A stretch of DNA of 45,705 nt, taken from positions 1-45,705 of the forward strand of contig WHTI01000012.1 in NCBI GenBank assembly GCA_009377815.1, read 5' to 3'. The notes beneath the pieces are model-generated. The model saw only the letters and a program-made list of their open reading frames with translations. It did not search any database and was not told the DNA's origin. The position numbers were made by a program, and so were the translations under genes. Within the stretch, counting starts at the first letter, position 1, and each line of letters starts with the position of its first letter. This DNA comes from Actinomycetota bacterium (GTDB lineage: Bacteria; Actinomycetota; CADDZG01; WHSQ01). Shown here piece after piece: positions 17,023 through 24,749 of this stretch.

Positions 17023-20000
17023 TTAACCCCGCAGGTCCACTTCGGAGGTGTCGCTCTCCGGCAGCCGCACGGTAAGGGATGGGGGCTCGCCGATCCGACC
17101 GACCTCGGACAGATTCTTTGCGACCACCCGGCTCACGCCGTCCTTTGACATCGACACGCCGTAGAGCACGTCGCCCGCTTCCATAGTGCGTTTCTGGTGG
17201 GTCACGATCAGCACCTGGGCGCGCTCTTCGAGCTCACCGACGAGGCCGAGGAATCGCTGGAGGTTGACGTCGTCCAGCGCCGCTTCGACCTCATCGAGGA
17301 GATAGAAGGGCGACGGACGCGACCGGAAGATGGAGAAGAGGAACGCGAGTGCGACCAGCGATCGCTCTCCACCGGAGAGCAGCGACAGCTTCCGCACGTT
17401 CTTCCCTGGAGGGCGCGCTTCGATCTCGATCCCGGTCTTGAGTAGGTCGTCGGGATCGGTCAGCTTGATGGCGCCCGTACCACCGGGGAACAAGCGCTGG
17501 AAGACCGCCTCGAACTCGTGGGCCACGTCCTCGAACGCTTTGCCGAAGACTTCGACGATCGTCTCGTCGACCTCGCGAACAACCTTCATCAGGTCGCGGC
17601 GGGACGACTTGAGGTCTTCGATCTGATCCTCTAGGAACTTCTCGCGTTCGGCCAGTTCGTTGTACTCCTCCGCCGCGTGCGGGTTGACTGCACCTAGCCG
17701 GCGCATCTCCTTGTCCAGGTGTGAGGCACGCGCCAGGGCCGCGGCCTCGTCGTCGGTGGGCAGCACGTCGAGGGTCCGGAGGTCGTCAACCGACATCCCC
17801 CACTCGTCCATCGATCGCTCGCCGATAGCCTCGATGCGAGCATCGTGCTGTGCTTTGCGAACCTCGGCGTCGTTGCGCCGGCGGCCGGCGACTTCGAGTC
17901 CTTCCGACAGCTCGCGCTCCCGATGAACGAGTTCGTCGAGCTTGCGCTCTCCCTCCTCGGCCTCAGCTCGAGCGGTGATGGCACGCTGCTCCGCGTCTCC
18001 GACCCAGGTGGTGCCGCGGCCGGCGATCTCGCGGGCAAGCAGAGCGGTTGCCTCGCAGCGCTCCCGCCTCAGTTTGAGGTCGCTCCTGAGGTCTTCAAGC
18101 CCCGCCAGCGCTCGTTCCGCATCGGCGATGCCGGCCTCTGCCTCTTCGAGCCGTAGCTTGGCCGCCAGGGCACGCTCTTCCGCGCTGCGAGCCTCCATCT
18201 CGACTGCCGTCGCGAGCGATTGTGCCGAGGAACGACGCTCGGACAGTTCCCGTGCAGCGGCTTCGGCGGAGTCCTGCTCGCGCTTCTTCTCTTCGAGGGC
18301 TGCTCTCTGAACCGGCAACTCCGCGCGTTCTTCTGTCGCCGACCGCTCCGCTCGGGCAAGTTCATCTCGCACCCGGGAGAGTTCCTCGTCGAGAGCTGCC
18401 AACTCGACCTCACGCTTCTCGCGTCGCCGGCGCAATCCACCTAGTCGCTCGGCGGCGCCGGACATCAACGCATCCAGGCGGCGCAGTTCCTCGTCGTCGG
18501 CAGCGACTTCCTGCCAGCATTTCTCGCCTTCGTCATCGGCGGCCTTGAGGATCTGGGTCGCCTCGGCTTCACCGGCGCTTGCCAGTTCGGCTCGCTGCCG
18601 GGCGTCGGCGATCAACGGTTCGATCCGGACCGCGGCCGCGGGGACGTCCGACAGCAGAGAAAGGACCTCTTCGAGCGCGCCCAACCTCGCTTCGGCGGAA
18701 GAACTCCGTGCGTGGCTTACACCGAGCGAATCCTTGAGGAGCTCGGCGCGCTCTCGAGCAGCCTCGAGCTTCGTCTCTGCGGCTGCGGCGGCCTCCGTCT
18801 TGGCGTCGAGTTCGGTCTCTAGCGAGCGGACCTCGTTCTCGGCCTCCCCGAGAAGACGCGCGTCGTTCTCGAGCTCTCGTTCCGCAGTGCCCCTGCGCTC
18901 GATGACGGCACTAATGCGCGCCTCGATCGAACCGATGGTTGCCCGGCCGGCAGCCTCGCTGCCTTCAGCGCGCACTACCGCCTGCGCAGCCTGTGTGTGT
19001 TCGGCGCGAGCGCGTGCGAGACACTGCTCGACTTCGTCGATCGCGGCGCGGAGCGACTCGGTCTCGGCCGCGGCCTCCGTTGCCTTGGTGCGGGCTGCGG
19101 ATGCAGACGCTTCGAGTTCTCTACTCTTCGAGTTCCAGCGCTCGCGCTCCGAGTCGAGGAGCCGGATCCGCTCCCGGTAGCCCTCTTCGGTCTCGGCTGC
19201 CAGGCGCGCGGAGATCGTCTCGGCCCTCTCGGCCGCCAGTCGACCCAAACCGGCGACCCGGTCCACCGTTCGGCCCATCCGGTCCGCTCTCGAGCGACCT
19301 TCTTCGGCCGCGCCGGTCAAACGGACGCGCTGCTCGGTTGCGGTAGAGAGACGGGCCCGGACGCTGTCGAGTTCGTCGGATAGCAGTTTCGCCCTCGCGG
19401 CCTCGGCGACGGGGTCGTACGAAGGATCGACGGCCGAAAGCCTCACGACCTCGGTTGCAGCGAGACGCTGTTTCAGGGTGCGGTGCTCGCTGACCAGTTC
19501 GCTGTACAAGGACGCAGTCTTCGCCTGGCGCTTGAGCGGCCGGATGGATCGCCTCAGCTCTACGAGGACGTCGTTGAGCCTGGTCAGGTTGTCGTCGACG
19601 CGCTCGATCTTGCGGAGCGATCGATCCTTGCGCCGGCGGAACTTGCCGACCTGGGCCGCTTCTTCGATGAACGACCGGCGGTCCTCGGGACGCGCCTGGA
19701 GAACGGCGTCCAGCTGGCCCTGGCTTACGACAGTGTGGATGCTGCGACCGATGCCGGTGTCGGACAACAGTTCCGAGACATCGAGCAGCCGGCAGGCCGC
19801 TCCGTTGATGCGGTACTCGGAGGCTCCCGCCCGGTCGGTCATTCGGGTGATCGTCACCTCGCTCAGGTCGAGAGGAAGGATCCGGGACGTGTTGTCGAGG
19901 GTCAGCTCGACCTGGGCCATGCCCAGCCGGCTCCGGCTGTCAGACCCGGCGAAGATCACGTCGTCCATCGATGCCCCTCGCAGCGATGAGGGCGCCTGCG

Positions 20001-20148
20001 ACCCGAGCACCCAGCTCAGGGCGTCGGCGATGTTTGATTTCCCGGACCCGTTCGGGCCGACCACGACGTTCACGCCGGGGGCGAACTCGAGGATCGTCCC
20101 GTCCGCGAACGACTTGAACCCGGCGATCTTCAGGGCTTTTACGTACAT
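17023..20148 (-). CDS. smc: Chromosome segregation SMC protein without a recognisable hinge
   Basis: A 1041-residue SMC ATPase; bacterial SMC is usually near 1180. The N-terminal head has Walker A GPNGSGKSN at 31-39. The C-terminal head has the signature LSLLSGGERSLVALAFLFSI and Walker B FYLLDEVEAALDD. Between them lie two long coiled-coil arms rich in Ala, Glu and Arg. The middle, where a roughly 150-residue globular hinge should sit, holds only a short stretch around ALEEVLSLLSDVPAAAVRIE inside otherwise helical sequence. I found none of the usual glycine-rich hinge motifs. The start is the ATG at 20148; an in-frame TTG three codons upstream is less likely. Synteny with acyP and fpg upstream and ftsY downstream identifies it as the chromosomal smc. 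It would work with ScpA/ScpB encoded elsewhere. Confidence 0.94.
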   Translation of the reverse strand: MYVKALKIAGFKSFADGTILEFAPGVNVVVGPNGSGKSNIADALSWVLGSQAPSSLRGASMDDVIFAGSDSRSRLGMAQVELTLDNTSRILPLDLSEVTITRMTDRAGASEYRINGAACRLLDVSELLSDTGIGRSIHTVVSQGQLDAVLQARPEDRRSFIEEAAQVGKFRRRKDRSLRKIERVDDNLTRLNDVLVELRRSIRPLKRQAKTASLYSELVSEHRTLKQRLAATEVVRLSAVDPSYDPVAEAARAKLLSDELDSVRARLSTATEQRVRLTGAAEEGRSRADRMGRTVDRVAGLGRLAAERAETISARLAAETEEGYRERIRLLDSERERWNSKSRELEASASAARTKATEAAAETESLRAAIDEVEQCLARARAEHTQAAQAVVRAEGSEAAGRATIGSIEARISAVIERRGTAERELENDARLLGEAENEVRSLETELDAKTEAAAAAETKLEAARERAELLKDSLGVSHARSSSAEARLGALEEVLSLLSDVPAAAVRIEPLIADARQRAELASAGEAEATQILKAADDEGEKCWQEVAADDEELRRLDALMSGAAERLGGLRRRREKREVELAALDEELSRVRDELARAERSATEERAELPVQRAALEEKKREQDSAEAAARELSERRSSAQSLATAVEMEARSAEERALAAKLRLEEAEAGIADAERALAGLEDLRSDLKLRRERCEATALLAREIAGRGTTWVGDAEQRAITARAEAEEGERKLDELVHRERELSEGLEVAGRRRNDAEVRKAQHDARIEAIGERSMDEWGMSVDDLRTLDVLPTDDEAAALARASHLDKEMRRLGAVNPHAAEEYNELAEREKFLEDQIEDLKSSRRDLMKVVREVDETIVEVFGKAFEDVAHEFEAVFQRLFPGGTGAIKLTDPDDLLKTGIEIEARPPGKNVRKLSLLSGGERSLVALAFLFSIFRSRPSPFYLLDEVEAALDDVNLQRFLGLVGELEERAQVLIVTHQKRTMEAGDVLYGVSMSKDGVSRVVAKNLSEVGRIGEPPSLTVRLPESDTSEVDLRG

Positions 20149-20196
20149 AAGCAGCAACCTAGCAGGGAGGACTTGCCAGGCCGTGGAATTGAGGGG

Positions 20197-20475
20197 TTAC
20201 TTCTTCTTCTTGAAGGTCTTCTCGTTCTTGGGGGGCTCGCGGTCGACCTGGACGCCGTCCACCTTGGCCCCCTTGGGTCCGGCCCGGCACAGTCCCACGA
20301 CGCGGTAGACCTCATCTCTGGGGCCCTCGAGCACCGCCTCGATCCGTCCGTCGGAGAGGGCCTTGACCCACCCCGTGACGTTCTGTTCCTCGGCTTTGGT
20401 CGCGATCGCGTCGCAGAACTCCTGCTGCGGCAGGTCGCCGTTCACGAATACGTGAACCCGGGTCCTATCTTCCAT
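20197..20475 (-). CDS. Acylphosphatase-fold protein lacking catalytic residues
   Basis: A 92-residue protein with the acylphosphatase fold. HVFVNGDL matches the first strand, TGWVKALSDGRIEAVLEGP the central segment, and CRAGPKGAKVDGVQVD the end. The family's phosphate-binding loop GRVQGVGFR reads GDLPQQEFC here, so the catalytic arginine is a cysteine. The catalytic asparagine of GWVRN is alanine (GWVKA). Both residues needed for acyl-phosphate hydrolysis are therefore absent. A lysine-rich tail (KNEKTFKKKK) is added. In Mycobacterium the acyP gene occupies the same smc-fpg interval, so this looks like an orthologue that lost catalysis rather than a stray paralogue. The frame is intact and the family glycines are kept, arguing for a retained non-enzymatic function. 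Confidence 0.85.
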   Translation of the reverse strand: MEDRTRVHVFVNGDLPQQEFCDAIATKAEEQNVTGWVKALSDGRIEAVLEGPRDEVYRVVGLCRAGPKGAKVDGVQVDREPPKNEKTFKKKK

Positions 20476-20511
20476 TCTTTGACCCTCCTCGGGTAACCCT
20501 CAGGGCGCTCA

Positions 20512-21363
20512 TCAAACCTGGCACTGCGGACAGAAGTACGTGAAGGAACCTGCGAACTTCGCCTTCTCGAGCGGGTTGCGACAGCGGCGGCAGGGCTCCC
20601 CGTCGCGCTCGAAGACCTTGATCTCGTGCTGGAAGGTTCCCATGTCGCCGTGCAGGTCCCGGAAGCCGTCGGGGCCCCAGCTGGTCCCGCGCCCCTTGAT
20701 CGCTTCCATCAGGATCTCGACGAGGGCCCGGTAGAGGCGCCGCACGTCCTGGGAGGAGAGGTCGTTGGACTTGCGGTCGTAGCGGAGCGCCGCGGCCCAC
20801 AGGATCTCGTCGGAGTAAATGTCTCCCAGTCCGAGGATGAATCTCTCATCCATCATCAGTTTCTTCATCTCCTCCGCGCGGTCCTGCAGCAGTGATGAGA
20901 AGTGCTGCCACGTCAGCGGGTTGTGCGGGTCGAGCGGGTCGAGGGCGTCACTCTGGAGTTCCTTGAGGCTGGGGACCTCCGCCGTCGGACAGACGTACAC
21001 ATCCGCCTTCTTGTCGGGGTCAACGAGGCGAAGATGGCCCCCGATCGTCCACTCGATGACGATGTGTGTGTTCTGTGCGATCTCCTCGGTGGCACTCGTC
21101 TTAAGAAGGAGACCCGAGTCGCCGAGCGCGATCACCATCGTCCGGTCGTTGTCGAGCTCGATGAGCAGACGACGTCCGATCCTGGAGACATGCTCGATCT
21201 TGGCGCCGTCGAGCAGCTCCTGGAATTCCTTGCGCCGCCCATGACGGGCGACGATCTTCATCGCGTTGGTGCCGGGTCGGACCTGTGCGTCCTTGATGCG
21301 CCGGCCCACGACCTCCTTCTCGAGATCCCTCTTCAGGACCTCGATCTCAGGAAGCTCGGGCAT
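20512..21363 (-). CDS. Divergent Fpg/MutM-family DNA glycosylase
   Basis: A 283-residue Fpg/Nei-family protein. The catalytic N-terminus PELPEIE is intact. The helix-two-turn-helix reads ILGLGDIYSDEIL, and a C-terminal zinc finger CRRC...CPQC is complete. Several positions conserved in 8-oxoguanine glycosylases differ. The usual HLGMSG reads ALGDSG, replacing the methionine wedge. DPRRFG reads DPDKKA, losing the Arg and Phe of the void-filling triad. The beta-hairpin lysine of RRGKYLL appears as Arg (RIGRRLL). The Asn of GNIY is Asp, and the Arg before the last zinc ligands is replaced (GSFTYFC). The location between acyP and rnc is that of actinobacterial fpg, but the specificity has probably shifted. 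Base-lyase chemistry through Pro is still possible. Confidence 0.88.
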   Translation of the reverse strand: MPELPEIEVLKRDLEKEVVGRRIKDAQVRPGTNAMKIVARHGRRKEFQELLDGAKIEHVSRIGRRLLIELDNDRTMVIALGDSGLLLKTSATEEIAQNTHIVIEWTIGGHLRLVDPDKKADVYVCPTAEVPSLKELQSDALDPLDPHNPLTWQHFSSLLQDRAEEMKKLMMDERFILGLGDIYSDEILWAAALRYDRKSNDLSSQDVRRLYRALVEILMEAIKGRGTSWGPDGFRDLHGDMGTFQHEIKVFERDGEPCRRCRNPLEKAKFAGSFTYFCPQCQV

Positions 21364-22219
21364 CCGATCCCCTTTCGTCTTGATCTTGATCTTGTTCTTG
21401 TTCTTGCTCTTGCTCTTGGTCTGCCTTTTCTCGCACGGATCCTTCGTCTTCGAAGCGTGCGAGGGCGGCCCTGGCTGCGTGGTGTTCGGCTTCCTTCTTG
21501 CTCTTGCCTTCGCCGGTTCCGTACAGAACTCCCGAGACGAAGACCTCGGCCGTGAAACTCTTGTCGTGATCCGGGCCCGAGGAGGTCACCCTGTAGTCAG
21601 GGAAGCCTCCACGGTCTCGAACCACGATCTCCTGAAGAGCGGTCTTGGCGTCGTAGCGGTCGCCCGCTGCAAGGGTGGCCCGCAGTCTGTCCTCGAAGAG
21701 CGGAACCAGCACCTTGGTGGTGGCCTCGATGCCTCGATCGATGTAGAGGGCACCTACGACTGCTTCGAAGGTGTCGGCCAGAACGGAGGTCTTGCTACTT
21801 CCGCCAGAGCCCTCCTCGCCGCGCCCCAATCGGATGTACTCGCCGAGGGCGACTTCCTCGGCGATCGCCGCGAGTGCCTGGGTGTTGACGGCAGAAGCAC
21901 GCAGCCTCGCCATCTCACCTTCGGCGAGTTCGGGATAGGAAGTGAAGATCAGATCGGTGACGATCGCGCCGAGGATCGCATCACCCAGGAACTCCAAACG
22001 TTCGTTGTGCTGCGTTGGGTTTACCTGCTCATACGCATATGACCTGTGCGTGAGCGCCAGGTTGTATATGTCTCCGCCCTCGGGGGGAACCCCGAGACGT
22101 TCCAGTCCCGTGACCGTCGCCTTACTCAGTCTCGATGGCTTGGCGGCCGGCGTAGTAACCGCAGTTCTTGCAAACGATGTGCGGAAGCTTCGGCTGCCGG
22201 CACTGCGGACACGTGGCAT
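21347..22219 (-). CDS. rnc: Ribonuclease III with a repetitive acidic tail
   Basis: A double-strand-specific endoribonuclease for rRNA and mRNA processing. The catalytic domain begins near residue 38, with LALTHRSYAYEQ, the signature HNERLEFLGDAILGAIVTDL and DTFEAVVGALYIDRG. The dsRNA-binding domain follows (TALQEIVVRDRGGFPDYRV, GEGKSKKEAEHHAARAAL). The C-terminus ends in a (QE)n(QD)n run encoded by a hexanucleotide repeat. The start is uncertain. The only standard codon in frame is the ATG at 22219, inside rpmF and overlapping it by 98 bp. A CTG at 22129, touching the rpmF stop, would give a more normal N-terminus. The 3' end overlaps fpg by 17 bp. Confidence 0.93.
   Translation of the reverse strand: MPRVRSAGSRSFRTSFARTAVTTPAAKPSRLSKATVTGLERLGVPPEGGDIYNLALTHRSYAYEQVNPTQHNERLEFLGDAILGAIVTDLIFTSYPELAEGEMARLRASAVNTQALAAIAEEVALGEYIRLGRGEEGSGGSSKTSVLADTFEAVVGALYIDRGIEATTKVLVPLFEDRLRATLAAGDRYDAKTALQEIVVRDRGGFPDYRVTSSGPDHDKSFTAEVFVSGVLYGTGEGKSKKEAEHHAARAALARFEDEGSVREKADQEQEQEQEQDQDQDERGSDARAS
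21381..21422. repeat. Hexanucleotide tandem repeat at the 3' end of rnc
   Basis: Seven consecutive 6-bp units of the form TGNTCT (written on the plus strand; N varies A, A, T, T, C, C, G, the last unit being TGGTCT) encode the alternating Gln-Glu/Gln-Asp tail of RNase III. Because the unit is a multiple of three, slippage would change tail length without a frameshift. Confidence 0.85.
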
Positions 22220-22298
22220 AGGTAGGCGCTTCTGTCTTCCAGTGAGCGCGCCTCATGCGCATCTTGGAACGGGTCTTCCTTCGCTTCGGAACTGCCAT
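22122..22298 (-). CDS. rpmF: 50S ribosomal protein bL32
   Basis: A 58-residue bL32: MAVPKRRKTRSKMRMRRAHW, then a four-cysteine zinc motif CPQC and CKNC around PKLPHIV, ending YYAGRQAIETE. It keeps the zinc ribbon, so this is the Zn-containing form. It sits between DUF177 (yceD) upstream and rnc downstream, the usual yceD-rpmF order. Its 3' third probably overlaps the 5' extension of the rnc frame. Confidence 0.96.
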   Translation of the reverse strand: MAVPKRRKTRSKMRMRRAHWKTEAPTYATCPQCRQPKLPHIVCKNCGYYAGRQAIETE

Positions 22299-22341
22299 GG
22301 TTATCCTTCTCTCCTTCGCTTCACCAATGCCGTGTTGGGCA

Positions 22342-22875
22342 TTAGGTCCGTTCCTCCTGAAGCTTGGCCTTCAGCTCTTCCAGCGGGGCCCACCGTGGGT
22401 CGGTGGCGTCGTCACGGCAATCGCAGGTCCCAACGTTCAGATCCGCGCCGCAGTGGGCGCACAGCCCCTTGCAGTCCTTGCTGCAGATCGGGTTCAGCGG
22501 AAGCTCGAGCCCGAGTGCATCTCTAAGCATGGGCTCGAGGTCGATCTCGAGCCCATCGATCCGGTACGCATCCTCGTCCGGCGCCTCGGTTCCGGGGGCG
22601 ACGAACAACTCGCACACCTCCGAGGCCACCTCGGCCCCGAACGGCTTCAAACATCGAGCGCACTCCAGTTCGAGCGTCGCCACCGGACGACCGGTCACGA
22701 GCACTCCTTCGACCACCGCCTCCACGCGCAATTCGGCGCGAACCGATTCGGGTGCGACGCGCGCGAGGGGACCCTGCAGCCCCTCCAGGGGGGCCACCAC
22801 CGGTATCTCTTTCTGGGTACCCGGCCGCCCCAGGATCTGGGCCACCGAGATCTTCAAGCTCTGCACGCGCGACAT
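22342..22875 (-). CDS. DUF177/YceD family protein
   Basis: A 177-residue DUF177 protein. Members are conserved next to rpmF and are linked to 23S rRNA accumulation in plants and bacteria. The core motif ELECARCLKPF supplies one CxxC. The conserved acidic segment around YRIDGLEIDLEPMLRDAL is followed by ELPLNPICSKDCKGLCAHCGADLN, with four further cysteines suggesting a metal site. I chose the ATG at 22875 (MSRVQSLKI); an in-frame GTG two codons upstream is possible. Co-transcription with rpmF, 43 bp downstream, is expected. Confidence 0.92.
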   Translation of the reverse strand: MSRVQSLKISVAQILGRPGTQKEIPVVAPLEGLQGPLARVAPESVRAELRVEAVVEGVLVTGRPVATLELECARCLKPFGAEVASEVCELFVAPGTEAPDEDAYRIDGLEIDLEPMLRDALGLELPLNPICSKDCKGLCAHCGADLNVGTCDCRDDATDPRWAPLEELKAKLQEERT

Positions 22876-22943
22876 CCCCACCTGCTGGACGACTGTGATT
22901 CGAAGCGCCTGCGCCGCCGCTCTCGGGGCGCCACGCAGAAGCG

Positions 22944-22949
22944 ATGATA
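22944..22949 (-). promoter_or_regulatory. Candidate -10 element for the DUF177-rpmF-rnc unit
   Basis: On the minus strand a TATCAT hexamer lies about 70 bp upstream of the DUF177 start, in the 112-bp gap after the SepIVA-like gene. No good -35 hexamer is visible at the expected spacing. A small inverted repeat, CCCAATAACTGGG, lies just upstream at about 22967-22979. Confidence 0.35.
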
Positions 22950-22987
22950 CCAGAGAGGTCCCTTTTCCCAGTTATTGGGAGGCGTCC

Positions 22988-23596
22988 CTACTGGAAGAAG
23001 GATGACTCCTGATCGTCCTCGGGCGGGTCCGGTTCGGCGGCCGCGTCGAACGGAGCGGCCGGCGGTGGGCTCGCGGCGGCGGGATGTGCGGCTGGGGGTT
23101 CGTGGTACTCCTCGATCGCCGGGGAGGCGACCCCGCCGGCGCCGGCGACCCCGCCTTCGCCTCTGATCTGGGTTCGGCCCCGTGCGACGGTGCCCAGGGT
23201 CTTGTTCAGGAGGATCTCGAAGCCGGCCAGCTTCTGGTCGATGTAGTCCTCGGCTTCTTGCTTCTTCCGGGCACCATTGTCGTTGGCTTCCTGGACGATC
23301 CGGACCGCTTCCTTCTCGGCCTCCTTGACGATCTCAGTGCGGGAGAGGAGCCGATCGCGCTGCTCGCGAGCGTCGGCGATGATTCGGTCCGATTCCTTAC
23401 GGGCCCGGGCGAGCAGCTCGTCCCGGTCCCGGGACATCCAGCGAGCCTGGCGTACCTCCTCGGGGACCTCCTCCTTGAGCTGCAGGAGCAGCTCGATGAA
23501 TTCGTCCCGATTGACGACGACGCTGCTGGACAGAGGAACCGATTTGGCTTCCTCGATGAGTACCTGCAGTTCGTCGATCCGTTCGATGAGATCCAT
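22988..23596 (-). CDS. DivIVA-like coiled-coil septation protein (SepIVA-like)
   Basis: A 202-residue protein with a short N-terminal segment (MDLIERIDELQVLIEEAKSV) and a central coiled coil rich in Glu, Arg and Ala (about 45-125). A Gly-, Pro- and Ala-rich tail follows, ending DPPEDDQESSFFQ. The N-terminal pattern and heptads resemble actinobacterial DivIVA-type proteins. In Mycobacterium the gene in this position (beside DUF177, rpmF and rnc) is sepIVA, a septation factor that also affects intracellular membrane domains. I therefore infer a division or polar-growth scaffold located at the membrane. Sequence similarity in coiled coils is weak evidence, so the assignment rests mainly on synteny. 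Confidence 0.78.
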   Translation of the reverse strand: MDLIERIDELQVLIEEAKSVPLSSSVVVNRDEFIELLLQLKEEVPEEVRQARWMSRDRDELLARARKESDRIIADAREQRDRLLSRTEIVKEAEKEAVRIVQEANDNGARKKQEAEDYIDQKLAGFEILLNKTLGTVARGRTQIRGEGGVAGAGGVASPAIEEYHEPPAAHPAAASPPPAAPFDAAAEPDPPEDDQESSFFQ

Positions 23597-23622
23597 CGCG
23601 TCCCCTTCGTCTTCAGTCGATT

Positions 23623-24123
23623 TCAGGTGTGTTCTGTCGGTGGTGAGACTCTATAAGCCTCTTCCAACGCCTTACCCACAAGGGGAGGAACCAGCCCGTC
23701 GACCGCTCCGCCGTACCGTGCAACCTGCTTGACGAGGCTCGACGACAGGAACGCCCAGTTGGGTTTCGCGGTGACGAACATCGTGTCGAGGCCGGGAAGG
23801 AGGGCGGAGTTCATCTGCGCCATCTGAAGCTCGTATTCGAAGTCGGATACCGCGCGAAGGCCCTTTACGATCACGGAGATGCCGCGCGTGCGGGCGAAGT
23901 CCACGAGCAGGCCGTCGAAGGATGCGATCTCGATATTGTCGAGATGCGAGAGCACATCGACCAGGAGGTCCTTGCGTTGATCCAGCGAGAAGAGTGGCTC
24001 CTTGCTCGGGTTGGCGATGACTGCAACCACAACTTGGTCGAAGTGCTTCGCCGCTCTTTCGATGACATCGATGTGACCGTTGGTTGGTGGATCGAACGAT
24101 CCCGGACAGAGGACAGCCGCCAT
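23623..24123 (-). CDS. coaD: Phosphopantetheine adenylyltransferase CoaD
   Basis: A 166-residue enzyme that makes dephospho-CoA from ATP and 4'-phosphopantetheine, the penultimate step of CoA synthesis. The nucleotidyltransferase signature PGSFDPPTNGHIDVI is at residues 7-21, with VIVKGLRAVSDFEYELQMAQMN and the SSSLVKQVARYGG motif later. Length is normal. The ATG shares one base with the rsmD stop (TGATG), so the rsmD-coaD pair is translationally coupled, as in most bacteria. Confidence 0.97.
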   Translation of the reverse strand: MAAVLCPGSFDPPTNGHIDVIERAAKHFDQVVVAVIANPSKEPLFSLDQRKDLLVDVLSHLDNIEIASFDGLLVDFARTRGISVIVKGLRAVSDFEYELQMAQMNSALLPGLDTMFVTAKPNWAFLSSSLVKQVARYGGAVDGLVPPLVGKALEEAYRVSPPTEHT

Positions 24124-24689
24124 CAGCCGGAACTCTCTTCCTCTTCATCCTCGTGGGTATAGATGAAGAGTTTCGACTGACCGAACTCACGCTCCCAGAC
24201 CATCTGTAAGCCGAACGGTTTCAGAGGGTTCTCCTTGCCGTTGCGCTGGACGACCACGCGCCCGTCATCGGAGAGGTATCCGCCCATCACGAGTTGCTCG
24301 AGATTCCCGAGCACCTTCTCGGCAGGCATGTTGTAGGGAGGGTCTACGAAGATCAGGTCCTTCCTCTCCGTGGCGTGGTTGTCCAGGATCGGCTTGACCT
24401 CGGCCCACAGGACCTCCGACTCGTTATCGAACTCCGTCGTTTCGATGTTCTCCTTGAGCTTCACGACCGCGTCGCGCGCGCTTTCCACGAACGTCGCCTT
24501 CTTGGCTCCTCGGGACAAGGCTTCGAGGCCCAGCGCACCGGAGCCCGCGAAGAGATCGAGCACGACCGCGCCACTTATCTCCCCGAGCGCGGAGAAGAGG
24601 GATTCCTTCATCCGATCGGTCATGGGTCGGGTGCCCGCTCCCGGTGACTTGAGACGTCGACCCTTGGCGGTACCTGCTGTGACGCGCAT
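24123..24689 (-). CDS. rsmD: 16S rRNA (guanine966-N2)-methyltransferase RsmD
   Basis: A 188-residue SAM-dependent methyltransferase of 16S rRNA. MRVTAGTAKGRRLKSP at the start, the TRPMTDRMKESLFSAL motif, the SAM loop VVLDLFAGSGALGLEALSRG and the catalytic FVDPPYN are all present. The C-terminus is acidic (HEDEEEESSG). It lies 18 bp after recG coding sequence ends in a short tandem repeat and overlaps coaD by one base. Confidence 0.96.
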   Translation of the reverse strand: MRVTAGTAKGRRLKSPGAGTRPMTDRMKESLFSALGEISGAVVLDLFAGSGALGLEALSRGAKKATFVESARDAVVKLKENIETTEFDNESEVLWAEVKPILDNHATERKDLIFVDPPYNMPAEKVLGNLEQLVMGGYLSDDGRVVVQRNGKENPLKPFGLQMVWEREFGQSKLFIYTHEDEEEESSG

Positions 24690-24707
24690 ACAACAAAGGT
24701 AGCTTAT

Positions 24708-24749
24708 CCAGACTGGATCACCCAGCCTGAATCACCCAGACTGGATCAC
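24708..24749. repeat. Three tandem 14-bp units spanning the recG stop codon
   Basis: Three adjacent copies of CCAGACTGGATCAC (plus strand): 24708-24721, 24722-24735 (three mismatches) and 24736-24749, the last identical to the first. The third unit encodes the end of RecG; the other two make up most of the recG-rsmD gap. Each unit contains the small palindrome CCAGNCTGG. It looks like a local duplication of the recG 3' end. Confidence 0.85.

Noticed and set aside
21381-21422. Short regular repeat as a CRISPR array
   Set aside because: The units are 6 bp and contiguous with no spacers, and they encode a continuous protein tail.
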